NCBI RefSeq assembly: GCF_008042075.1
Contig: NZ_RDBN01000049.1
Span: 48,847 to 112,846, forward strand
Reading direction: 5' to 3'
From: Streptomyces sp. UW30
Lineage (GTDB): Bacteria; Actinomycetota; Actinomycetes; Streptomycetales; Streptomycetaceae
Length of the DNA stretch: 64,000 nt
Shown: positions 1 through 8,230 of the stretch, in pieces
Position numbering within the stretch: position 1 is the stretch's first letter
Layout: each line of letters starts with the position of its first letter
Position numbers and translations under genes: made by a program
The notes under the pieces: model-generated
Seen by the model: the letters and a program-made list of their open reading frames with translations, nothing else
Told to the model about the DNA's origin: nothing
Database searches by the model: none

Positions 1-29
1 CGGCTGGTTTGCTCGGAGATCGCGGGGGA

Positions 30-248
30 ATGGAGCACGGGGTGCGTCGGCTGACTGGCGTGGTGTTGGTGATCGCGGCGATGGGTCTCGATTTCTGGTT
101 GGCTCTCGGGCCCTCGACCGAGTGGGACGGCGCCGCGAGGGTCGCTCGCTTCGTCGTCATACTGAGCTGTCTCGGGGTGATCGGCTGCGGTGTGCGTCTG
201 GTCTTCCCCGACAAGGCGGAGGACCAGCAGGCCCGGGTCACCGATTGA
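30..248 (+). CDS. Small two-helix membrane protein, unknown function
   Basis: The product is 72 residues. Two hydrophobic stretches (about residues 9-27 and 43-60) predict two membrane helices joined by a short loop, followed by a charged tail. I chose the ATG at 30, which sits just after a GGGGGA purine run; a TTG at 9 in the same frame would only add seven residues. No enzyme or binding motif is visible. It lies at the window edge, so any upstream partner gene is unseen. Its transcript probably ends at the hairpin at 290-332 shared with the convergent gene. Identity is hypothetical; coding is supported by third-position GC and the membrane pattern. Confidence 0.6.
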   Translation: MEHGVRRLTGVVLVIAAMGLDFWLALGPSTEWDGAARVARFVVILSCLGVIGCGVRLVFPDKAEDQQARVTD

Positions 249-289
249 TCGGCCGTGGTCCGAGGTCCGGAGGGGCCACCCCTGTGAGA

Positions 290-332
290 AGGGGGCGGGC
301 CACTTCGGTGCGACGCCACCAACCCGCCCCCT
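290..332. terminator. Hairpin between convergent genes
   Basis: Perfect 10-bp inverted repeat, AGGGGGCGGG at 290-299 with CCCGCCCCCT at 323-332, and a 23-nt loop. It lies between the end of the gene at 30-248 and the end of the minus-strand gene 352-819, so it could stop transcription from both sides. Confidence 0.55.
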
Positions 333-351
333 ACGGCTGGTACAAGGGGCT

Positions 352-819
352 TCAGCTGATGAAGGAGCCCGGGGCGCAGGCGCTCGCGGTCACCCAGACG
401 TGCGACCGGATGTTGTTGTTCATGTTCGCGTCGTTGGTGAAGCGGTTCCGGCTGAGGTCGTCCACGTACTTCTCGCCCGGGCTGAGGCAGCCGTACGACG
501 TTTCGTCCGGCTGCTCGCGCCAGTAGAAGGCCACGACGTCCTTGCCGCCGAGGAAACCGCTGTTCATGACCGACGAGGCGCTGTCCGCGTCCGAGCCCTG
601 GAAGGGCCCGGAGCCGTCGCCCCACGCGGGGTCGTTGCCGGGGGTGACGCCGAGGAGCGTCCCGCCGCAGTCGGTGCCGTCCCAGGCGCGGACGTTGCCG
701 TCACGGCCGTGCGAGTTCCAGTCGGCATTGCAGCCGGGGCCCGCGTGGGCGGCGGTCGGTATGGCGATGCCGAGGGCCGCGATGCCCAGGGTGGCGACGG
801 AGACGGTCAGTTTGCGCAT
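352..819 (-). CDS. Secreted peptidase-inhibitor-I36-like protein
   Basis: The product is 155 residues with a clear Sec signal peptide (MRKLT start, hydrophobic core about residues 4-22, A-H-A cleavage near residue 26), so the mature protein of about 128 residues is exported. Mature cysteines (near the N-terminus, DCGG, YGC, SAC) could form disulfides. The layout of two glycine/aromatic-rich halves, each ending in a Ser-Ser/Asn-rich turn, resembles the beta/gamma-crystallin-like fold of small secreted actinomycete proteins labelled peptidase inhibitor family I36. That family call is from general pattern only; inhibitor activity is not shown. It is monocistronic, convergent with the upstream small membrane gene. 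Confidence 0.6.
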   Translation of the reverse strand: MRKLTVSVATLGIAALGIAIPTAAHAGPGCNADWNSHGRDGNVRAWDGTDCGGTLLGVTPGNDPAWGDGSGPFQGSDADSASSVMNSGFLGGKDVVAFYWREQPDETSYGCLSPGEKYVDDLSRNRFTNDANMNNNIRSHVWVTASACAPGSFIS

Positions 820-939
820 GACGAATTCCTGTTCTGCATCCGCCTCGTGGGCGGCGTGGGCGGGGTGACGATCCGCGAGCGTCGTCGCGGGTCTGTCCGT
901 GACGTGGGGTCACGGAAGTCGGGGCCTGCGCGGCCCGGA

Positions 940-1905
940 TCAGGTGCGGGCGGGGACCATGCGCTCAGCGCGCGCGAGGGCGCGCCGCTGCATCCGCAGG
1001 CGGGCGTCGAGGACGTCGCCGTACTTTCCGGCCAGTTCGCCGACGTAATGGGCCTCGCGCCGCTCGCCGATCGAGCGGAGGGAGACGGAGCGGGCACAGG
1101 TGGCGTCAGCGACCGCGATCCGCGTCTCGTTCGCGAAGGTCCTGGCCTCCTCGGCCCGGGTCTGCTCCGCGCTGTGCTCGCGCACGGATCGGCGGGCCGC
1201 GGCAGGGTCGGGGAAGGGGTGGCCCGCCTTGCCCATACAGCGCGACCAGGCGCCCACCGCGCTCTTGAACTCCTTGTCGCGCAGCAGCTTGCCCACGTAC
1301 AGGGGACGCAGGTTGCTGACGGTCGCGTCGGAGCGGAACCATGCCGCCGGATCGCCGTACAGCATCTTCTCGACCTGGCCGGCGCAGCCGCCGGACCGCT
1401 TGGTGATGGTGCCGCCGGACGGTGTCCGCGACGTCAGCAGTACGGCGTCCTGACCGCCGTCCATCGCGATGTCGTACGCCTTCTGGCGCGGGCGGGAAAG
1501 GGTCTTGCGGTAGGCGATGTTGGGGTTGCGCAGGCGGGCGCGGTCCTCCTTCGCCGTGATCCGGCTGCCGTAGCCGTGGCTGCGCGCCCAGTCGACGTCG
1601 TCCTGGACGTAACCGACCGGCCGGCTCTCCTCCAGGCTCAGCGACTTTTCCTCCCAGAAGCGGAAACCCTGCTTCCTCATGCAGCGCGCGACGAGGTGCT
1701 GCTCGGCGTCGGAGATCCGCAGGTCCTGGGCGTAGGTGAGCTTCTCGCCGGCCGGCGAGGCGCGGTGGGCCGCGTCGGTGCCCGCCGTGCATCCGGTCAG
1801 GACGAGCGAGACCAGCGCGGCGATCGCCCCCACCGTGGTGGTCGCGCGTCGCGTGCTGCGTCCACTCGATACCACCGTCCGGCGTGGGCCGTCGGCCCGC
1901 TTCAT
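940..1905 (-). CDS. Putative lipoprotein, unknown function
   Basis: The product is 321 residues. The N-terminus has basic residues, a hydrophobic stretch and a lipobox ending L-T-G-C around residue 38, so it should be lipid-anchored outside the membrane. The rest is soluble, charged and rich in Arg/Glu, with paired CM motifs (ARCMRKQGF, SRCMGKAGHPF) about 145 residues apart. The repeated C-M-x-K-x-G pattern suggests two related halves, as in large Streptomyces lipoprotein families of unknown role. I chose the ATG at 1905 because GGGAG lies 7 nt upstream; starts at 1911 and 1965 are in frame. The gene begins about 70 bp from an IS3 remnant, so its native promoter may have been altered. Confidence 0.65.
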   Translation of the reverse strand: MKRADGPRRTVVSSGRSTRRATTTVGAIAALVSLVLTGCTAGTDAAHRASPAGEKLTYAQDLRISDAEQHLVARCMRKQGFRFWEEKSLSLEESRPVGYVQDDVDWARSHGYGSRITAKEDRARLRNPNIAYRKTLSRPRQKAYDIAMDGGQDAVLLTSRTPSGGTITKRSGGCAGQVEKMLYGDPAAWFRSDATVSNLRPLYVGKLLRDKEFKSAVGAWSRCMGKAGHPFPDPAAARRSVREHSAEQTRAEEARTFANETRIAVADATCARSVSLRSIGERREAHYVGELAGKYGDVLDARLRMQRRALARAERMVPART

Positions 1906-1972
1906 CGGCATGCTCCCGGGGCAAGGTCGAACTGGCGTGGAGGGCTTCCCCCGAAGCGTGGACACCGTTTGA

Positions 1973-2318
1973 TCTCTCTTTCAGGCCGGCGTTGAAGCTC
2001 TCCGCAGCGGCATTGTCCGCGCTTGTGCCGACCGCTCCGCACGAGCGGGTCACGCCGAGACTGCGGTACACCTTCGCGAACCTGTTCCTAGTGAAGGGCA
2101 CGGGGGGCGGCCCCGGGTACCTGACATCTGTCAGGGTGCCCGGCCCAGGGCCTGTCGTTTGGATCACGGATGGTGGTGCGGACCTTCGCCCGCGCCAGGC
2201 GGGCCTGGGCAGCCTTCAGCCACTGGTAGAACCCGGACCGGGAGACCTCCAGCACCCGGCACAGCCGCTCGACGCCGAACGCGCCGCGATGATCCTCAAC
2301 GAACTGGACACGGCTCAC
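1973..2318 (-). pseudogene. IS3-family transposase OrfB remnant
   Basis: Two separated pieces of an IS3-type OrfB survive on the minus strand. The N-terminal piece (2318-2178) reads through FVEDHRGAFGVERLC and SGFYQWL, the typical start of OrfB. The C-terminal piece (2095-1973, another frame) reads LGVTRSCGAVGTSADN and AAAESFNAGLKER, the end of the rve integrase core including the catalytic Glu region. The roughly 200 residues between them, holding the two catalytic Asp residues, are missing, and the frames do not match, so it is non-functional. No intact terminal inverted repeats were found. It marks an old insertion and deletion. Confidence 0.75.
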
Positions 2319-2526
2319 CGTTGGTCTCGCCGCTACCAGCCCAACGACAAGTACTGGTCGCCTTCAGGCGCCCGGCTCGCCACGTGCGGACGGAGGGCGG
2401 GGCGATCTCGTCCAGGTCTCTGCCGCCGAACGTCGGCAGGATGTGCAGACGCAGCAGGCCGTCGTAGCGCTCGCAGCCCGCGACTTGGTGAAGTCCCCTC
2501 GTCGGGAGCGGGCCGGCGTCCCGCTG

Positions 2527-2700
2527 CTACGCCGAGTTCCGTCGGGCGCGCATGGCCCACAGGTATCCCGCCTGGAAGCGGCTCTGGGCGCCCAGTTCGA
2601 CCATGGTGTCCGCGATGTGTCGGCGGCAGGTGCGAACGGACATGCCCAGGCGCAGAGCCCCACTCGCGCTCACCTTCCACCTGTACGAGGAGGGACGCGT
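2527..2700 (-). pseudogene. LuxR-type HTH regulator C-terminal fragment
   Basis: A minus-strand frame ends with LGMSVRTCRRHIADTM, then LGAQSRFQAGYLWAM, which is the DNA-recognition helix and tail of a LuxR/NarL-type helix-turn-helix as found in large Streptomyces regulators. Only about the last 50 residues are recognisable; upstream in the same frame the sequence overlaps the start of the opposite-strand hydrolase gene and has no regulator signature. The N-terminal part has probably been lost next to the IS3 remnant. The 2319-2526 stretch between the two remnants holds no gene I can support. Confidence 0.6.
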
Positions 2701-2790
2701 CACCAGCCATGTCAGGGCCTTGTGAGTCCCCCGCCCGGCGGATCGACCGGGGCCGGTCCCGCTGATGCCGACCAAGGAGGAGATACCGAC

Positions 2791-3932
2791 TTGAACGCCT
2801 ATGAGCCACACCCGGTGCACGGGTGGACGGACAGCGGGTACGAAGGAGTGCGCGCCGCCTTCGCCGACGTGATCGACGCACAGCCCGAGGCCCCTGGACA
2901 ACAGCTGGCGGTGTACCGGGACGGACGGCTGGTGGTGGACCTCTGGGCGGGTCCGGAGGTGGACGGCGACTCGCTCTTCGGCGTGTACTCGGTGAGCAAG
3001 GGCGCGGTGTTCATGGTCGTCGCCCTGCTGGTCCAGGACGGAGTCCTCGACCTCAACCGGGAAGTGGCCGCGTACTGGCCGGAGTTCGGGCAGGCCGGCA
3101 AGGAGGACATCACCCTGCGGCAACTGCTGGCCCACCAGGCCGGCGTCATCGGCATCGACGAGCACTTCACCGTCGAGGAACTGGCCGACGACCGTGTGCT
3201 CGCCGAGCGGCTCGCCGCACAGAAGCCATACTGGAAGCCCGGCACGGCCTTCGGCTACCACGGCCTGGTCATCGGCGCACTCGTCGGCGAGGTCGTACGC
3301 CGTGCCACGGGCCGGACCCTGCACGACTGGTGGGAGCACCGGGTGCGCCGCCCGCACGGGCTGGGCTTCCATCTGGGCCTGCCGCAGGATCTGGAACCCC
3401 GCTACCGGCCGATGCGACCCGCCGCCCCGGAGCCCGGACAGATCACCGCCCCCGAGGACCCCCGGAGGGCCAGGACCTGGGCGCCATCGCCTTCAGCACC
3501 CGGCACCTGCCCGACCTGGCCACCTTCTCGAACGTCCGGCGCGTCCGGGAACTCGGCCAGGGCTCGGCGGGCGGTGTCGCCTCCGCACGGGGTGCGGCGG
3601 GAGCGTACGCGGCTCTCCTCGGCGGTCTCGACGGGACTCCGCCGCTGTTCACGGCGGATACGGTCGCCACGTTCACCCGGCCCCACTCGGTGGGGCCGGA
3701 CCTCGTCACCAAGGCCGAGAGCCGGTTCACGCTGGGCTTCCAGCTCTACGACGTCCGCTACCCTGCCCTCGGCTCCCACGCTTTCGGCCACTCGGGGGCA
3801 GCCGGCTCCGCCGCGTTCGCGAGCCCACGCCTCGGCATCGCGTACGCCTACGTCCGCGGCCAATTCGCCGTCGGCGACGCTGCGGACCGGGAGAACACAC
3901 TGCTCATCAATGAGGTCCTGGCTGTTGGCTGA
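2791..3932 (+). pseudogene. Serine hydrolase (beta-lactamase family), frameshifted
   Basis: The TTG start at 2791 follows AAGGAGG by 10 nt. The first frame shows a class-C beta-lactamase/esterase fold: the nucleophile motif SVSK (Ser then x-x-Lys) near residue 69, LRQLLAHQAG, and a Tyr in the FGYH motif. This frame runs out of family resemblance at about 3465, and the matching C-terminal part (FSTRHLPDL, HSFG-like AFGHSGAAGS with the conserved His, then the terminal beta strand) continues in another frame to 3932. The break sits at a run of five C at 3459-3463, consistent with loss of one base. If real the enzyme is inactive; if it is a sequencing error, the gene is an intact hydrolase of about 380 residues. 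Confidence 0.75.
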
Positions 3933-4101
3933 GGCCGGCTCTGGGGAGTGCTGCCTCGTGGCGTCGGGCCGATGCCGGGATCGGTGATCCCACCAGGCAG
4001 GCACAGAACCTCTTCGGCCCCCAGGAGCGCCATCAGGCCATCGCGCATCTGCCGAGTGATCTCGACTCACGCGAGCCGGGACCCCTCCGAACGGGCGTGG
4101 A

Positions 4102-5094
<993 letters not shown>

Positions 5095-5199
5095 GTGAAT
5101 ATCCTTTCCTGATAAGGACCGACCCTTTATTCGACGGCGGCGAGGCTCACCGTTTCCTTGAGGCCGGAGGCGATGAGGCGGGAATGCGCCGCCTGCAGT

Positions 5200-5249
5200 C
5201 CACTGTGCAGGAGCGCGACGAGGGTTACAAAAGGCACTTTTATGTTCCC
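5200..5249. promoter_or_regulatory. HxlR-type operator element, copy 1
   Basis: This 50-bp element matches 6239-6288: CCACTGTGCAGGA, an 11-nt variable spacer, then a 26-bp exact match holding the near-palindrome ACAAAAGGCACTTTTATG (AAAAG/CTTTT arms around 3 nt). It lies about 105 bp upstream of the aldo/keto reductase start. The second copy is next to the HxlR gene, so I infer both are binding sites for that regulator. Confidence 0.7.
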
Positions 5250-5305
5250 AAGTGACCCCGCACCGACTGCTGAGTGCGGTAACCCCGGTCATTTATGGAG
5301 CCGAA

Positions 5306-6076
5306 CTACTCGCGCATGGTCAGGCCGCCGTCCACCGACAGGATCTGGCCGGTGATCCAGCCGGACTCCGCGGACAGCAGGAAGGCGATCATGGAGGCGA
5401 GGTCCTCGGGCTCGCCGAGCCGCGGGAGCGCGGTCTTCGTCAGCAGGGCCTCGCGGACCTCGGGGGGCGTGCCGGCACGGACGTTCTCCGTGAGGACGAC
5501 CCCGGGGGCGACGGCGTTGGCCCGGATGTTCTTCTTGCCCCACGCGTGAGCGGTGTGGCGGGTGAGGGCATGCAGGGCGATCTTGGACGAGGCGTATGCG
5601 GCGGGCGACGATTCCGGCTGCCACGCCGCCAGGGAGGAGACGTTGACGATCGAGCCGCCGCCCGAGGCGACCATCGCCGGCAGGCTCTCGCGGATCACGA
5701 GCCCGGCGCCGGTGACGTTGATCCGCATCATCTCGGCCCACACCTCGGGATCCATCGTGTCGACGCCCTGGTCACGGGCCAGGAGGTCCGCGCCGACGGC
5801 GGCAGCCACGTTGGCGACGCCGTCGAGCCGGCCGAAGTGGTCGGTGGTCCGGGCGACCAGGGAAGCGATGGAAGCCTCGTCCCGAAGGTCGAACTGGACC
5901 GTGAGCAGCCGATCGGCCGCTTCCGCCGCCTGCTCGCGGGCCCGCGCGAGCTTCTCGGCGTCGGTACCGGCCGCTGACACCCGGGCACCTTCGGCCAGCA
6001 GCCGCCGCACGGTGGCCGCGCCGATGCCCGATCCGCCTCCGGTGACGATGAAGACCTTGTCCTTGAGCCCTTCCAT
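5306..6076 (-). CDS. Short-chain dehydrogenase/reductase (SDR)
   Basis: The product is 256 residues, a classical SDR with a Rossmann fold. Seen in order: the cofactor loop TGGGSGIG near residue 12, a D in the DLRDEA adenine pocket, NVAAAVGA in place of the usual NNAG, catalytic Ser in NVSSLA, the YASSK active site, and the C-terminal GWITGQILSVDGG. It should oxidise or reduce an alcohol/ketone with NAD(P)(H). The ATG at 6076 is preferred to the in-frame ATG at 6088, which abuts the AAAGG ribosome site. It is divergent from the HxlR gene, with operator copy 2 between them, and is followed by the aldo/keto reductase under copy 1. Confidence 0.88.
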   Translation of the reverse strand: MEGLKDKVFIVTGGGSGIGAATVRRLLAEGARVSAAGTDAEKLARAREQAAEAADRLLTVQFDLRDEASIASLVARTTDHFGRLDGVANVAAAVGADLLARDQGVDTMDPEVWAEMMRINVTGAGLVIRESLPAMVASGGGSIVNVSSLAAWQPESSPAAYASSKIALHALTRHTAHAWGKKNIRANAVAPGVVLTENVRAGTPPEVREALLTKTALPRLGEPEDLASMIAFLLSAESGWITGQILSVDGGLTMRE

Positions 6077-6238
6077 GGCTGGGCACATCCTTTCGGCTCG
6101 CGAGGGTGCGGCGCCGGCGCGGCAGGGGGGAACAGTGCCGGGGACGACGAGGCGGGAATACGCTGGAAGTGCCCGACGGTTGCCGCCCTGGGCGCAGAAC
6201 GACCGCTTCGACCAGGGCGTTGACGCCTGGCGCGTAGG

Positions 6239-6288
6239 CCACTGTGCAGGAACGGAAAGAACGTTACAAAAGGCACTTTTATGTTCCC
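6239..6288. promoter_or_regulatory. HxlR-type operator element, copy 2
   Basis: Second copy of the 50-bp element, in the divergent promoter between the SDR (start 6076) and the HxlR regulator (start 6314). The last 26 bp (6263-6288) are identical to 5224-5249, including the AAAAG-GCA-CTTTT dyad. An ATG at 6281 lies inside the conserved block in both copies, so it is part of the site rather than a start codon. Confidence 0.7.
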
Positions 6289-6313
6289 GAGGAACATCGG
6301 AAGGGCGTCATCC

Positions 6314-6754
6314 GTGAACAGCGATGAGGGCCAGGCGGCCTCCACCGGCGAGGCGCGGGCGAACGTACTGCGCCTCTCGGGCCCGTGTGCGCGCTGGGAC
6401 GAGCAGGACGCGGACTTCATCCGCGAGATCCTCGACCTGGTGGGCGACAAGTGGAGCATGCTGGTCATCGGCGCCCTGGCCGCCGGCGAGGCCCGCTACT
6501 CGGACCTCGACACCACGATCCCCGCCATCTCCCGTCGCATGCTCACCCTCACCCTCAAGCGCCTGCAGCGCGACGGCCTGGTCGACCGCACTGCCCACGC
6601 GGAGGTACCGCCCCGGGTCGAGTACTCCCTCACCGGCCTCGGCGCCTCCCTGCTCTCCGCCATCGAGCACCTGGCCGCCTGGAGCTCCGAGCATCACACC
6701 GAGGTCCGACGCCACCAGGAGGCGTACGACAAGAGCGCCAGACACAGTGCGTAA
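6314..6754 (+). CDS. HxlR-family transcriptional regulator
   Basis: The product is 146 residues. It has the HxlR winged-helix layout: a Cys near the N-terminus (GPCARWDEQ), the ILDLVGDKWSMLVIGAL helix, the recognition helix ISRRMLTLTLKRLQRDGL, and the beta wing VPPRVEYSLTGLG. HxlR proteins sense electrophiles or aldehydes, often through that N-terminal Cys. I chose GTG at 6314; an ATG at 6281 is in frame but falls inside the duplicated operator. It likely regulates itself, the divergent SDR and the aldo/keto reductase, a three-gene carbonyl-stress or quinone-reduction module by inference. Confidence 0.88.
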   Translation: MNSDEGQAASTGEARANVLRLSGPCARWDEQDADFIREILDLVGDKWSMLVIGALAAGEARYSDLDTTIPAISRRMLTLTLKRLQRDGLVDRTAHAEVPPRVEYSLTGLGASLLSAIEHLAAWSSEHHTEVRRHQEAYDKSARHSA

Positions 6755-6869
6755 CCGGCGTGAACAATCGATCATCGTTCGTGTGCAGCGCAGCATGACC
6801 GACGCCCCAACCTGCAGCCGCGAACGCCTCGTCGTCACCGGCCGACAGCTTCGCCGGCAAATGCCGTTC

Positions 6870-8072
6870 TCATACCTCGGCCGGGATCCGGGGCTCGCTC
6901 ATCGCAGGCCTTGTGCGCAGCAGCCAACTGGTGACTCCACTCACCAGCAGCCCTGCGGCCGCCAGCACGGCGCCTCCCGCCGGGACCAGGAGCACGCTGT
7001 GCCCGCGTGCCAGGATGGCGCCCCCGAGCCAGCTGCCGAGCGCGATTCCGACGCAGAAGGCCGAATTGTTGACGGTGAGTGCCATCGCGGCCGACGTGGG
7101 GCCTGCGGAGGCGACGATCTGAGAGTTGAGCGCCGGGATGGTGGCGAAGTACGCGGCACCGAGAACGCAGAACAGGACGGCCACCGCCCAGGCGTTGTCG
7201 ACGAGCAGGACGAGCAGGAGCAGGGCGGCCGCGGCGGTGCCCAGGGTCGTGAGTGCCGCGGCGGTCAGATGACGGTCTGCCGCCCGGGCGCCGAGCAGGT
7301 TGCCCGCGATACCGCCCAAACCGTAGAGCCAGAGAAGGACGGTGACGGTGGAGGACTCGAATCCGGCGACGTGCGTCAGGTAGGGAGACGCGTACGTGTA
7401 CAGGGCGAACACACCACCGGTGCCCAGCACGATGGCCGACGCGACAAGGATCATGGGGACCGGAATGGTGAAGCCGCGGCGGCTGTCCATGGCCTTGGGG
7501 TGGGCGCCGAGGTCCTCGGCCGGTGTCGGCTCGGGGACGTTGTGGCGCATGAGCAGCAGCGTCGACAGCAGACTGAGTACGGCCAACGCCCAAAACGTGG
7601 CACGCCAGCCCCAGTTGTCGCCGATCAGCGTTCCCGCCGGCACGCCGACGACAGTCGCGAGGCCGATGCCGAGAGTGACCTTGGCTCCTGACGCGGCCCG
7701 CCGGTGAGGCGGCGCCATGTCACGCGCGGACGCGACAAAGACGGCGATGAGGGTGGAGTGGGCCAGAGCGCTCACGATCCGGCCCGCGACCAGCCACCCG
7801 AAACCCGGGGCGAGTGCGGCGATGACATTGCCGAGGATGAACACGCCCATCATGCCGGGCAGCAGGACGGCCCTGGGCAACCGGACGGTGAGGGCCGTCA
7901 GGCACGGGCCGGCGATCACCACGACCATCGCGTACACGCTGATCAGCATGCCGACGGCACTCAGGGATACGCCGACGTGGCCGGCGATGTTGGGAAGGAT
8001 TCCGGCGATGACGCTTTCCGCGGTGCCGACACAGAAGGTGCAGAGCATCATCGCGAGGACGGGCAAGGGCAT
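6870..8072 (-). CDS. MFS drug/metabolite exporter (DHA1, AraJ-like)
   Basis: The product is 400 residues with 12 predicted membrane helices and a polar loop in the middle (about residues 185-205) containing HNVPEPTPAED. The first helix motif FCVGTAESVIAGILP, the loop after helix 2 and motif C-like GIGLATVVGVPAGTLIG in helix 5 fit the proton-driven drug:H+ antiporter-1 group that includes AraJ and chloramphenicol exporters. It sits convergent with the HxlR gene and directly downstream, on the same strand, of the acyltransferase/oxidase cyclitol genes, but a hairpin at 8183-8218 separates it, so membership of that operon is uncertain. Export of the cyclitol product is possible but unproven. Confidence 0.85.
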   Translation of the reverse strand: MPLPVLAMMLCTFCVGTAESVIAGILPNIAGHVGVSLSAVGMLISVYAMVVVIAGPCLTALTVRLPRAVLLPGMMGVFILGNVIAALAPGFGWLVAGRIVSALAHSTLIAVFVASARDMAPPHRRAASGAKVTLGIGLATVVGVPAGTLIGDNWGWRATFWALAVLSLLSTLLLMRHNVPEPTPAEDLGAHPKAMDSRRGFTIPVPMILVASAIVLGTGGVFALYTYASPYLTHVAGFESSTVTVLLWLYGLGGIAGNLLGARAADRHLTAAALTTLGTAAAALLLLVLLVDNAWAVAVLFCVLGAAYFATIPALNSQIVASAGPTSAAMALTVNNSAFCVGIALGSWLGGAILARGHSVLLVPAGGAVLAAAGLLVSGVTSWLLRTRPAMSEPRIPAEV

Positions 8073-8143
8073 GGTGATGCTCCTCAGAGGTGAGCCGCGG
8101 GACGCGCCGGCGCCGCGACGCGGGTTCGTGTCGCAGCGCCGGA

Positions 8144-8210
8144 GCGCGTGCCCACAGCCCGAATGGCTTCTGGCCGGGGCGCGTGCCCATGGCCCGGAGG
8201 GTCTCTGGCC
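8144..8210. repeat. Imperfect 32-bp tandem repeat, two copies
   Basis: Copies at 8144-8175 and 8179-8210 match at 26 of 32 positions (GCGCGTGCCCA... ending TCTGGCC). The second copy contains one arm of the hairpin at 8183-8218. Confidence 0.6.
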
Positions 8211-8218
8211 ATGGGCAC
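8183..8218 (-). terminator. Hairpin after the acyltransferase gene
   Basis: Perfect 12-bp inverted repeat, GTGCCCATGGCC at 8183-8194 with GGCCATGGGCAC at 8207-8218, 12-nt loop. It begins 12 bp past the acyltransferase stop and could end the minus-strand cyclitol operon. Confidence 0.55.
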
Positions 8219-8230
8219 ACGGCGAGGGGG

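Noticed and set aside
1973..2318. Intact IS element
   Set aside because: The catalytic middle of the transposase is missing, frames differ, and no terminal inverted repeats or target duplication were found.
6281..6313. ATG at 6281 as start of the HxlR regulator
   Set aside because: This ATG is within a block repeated at 5224-5249, where no gene follows, so it belongs to the operator; GTG 6314 is preferred.
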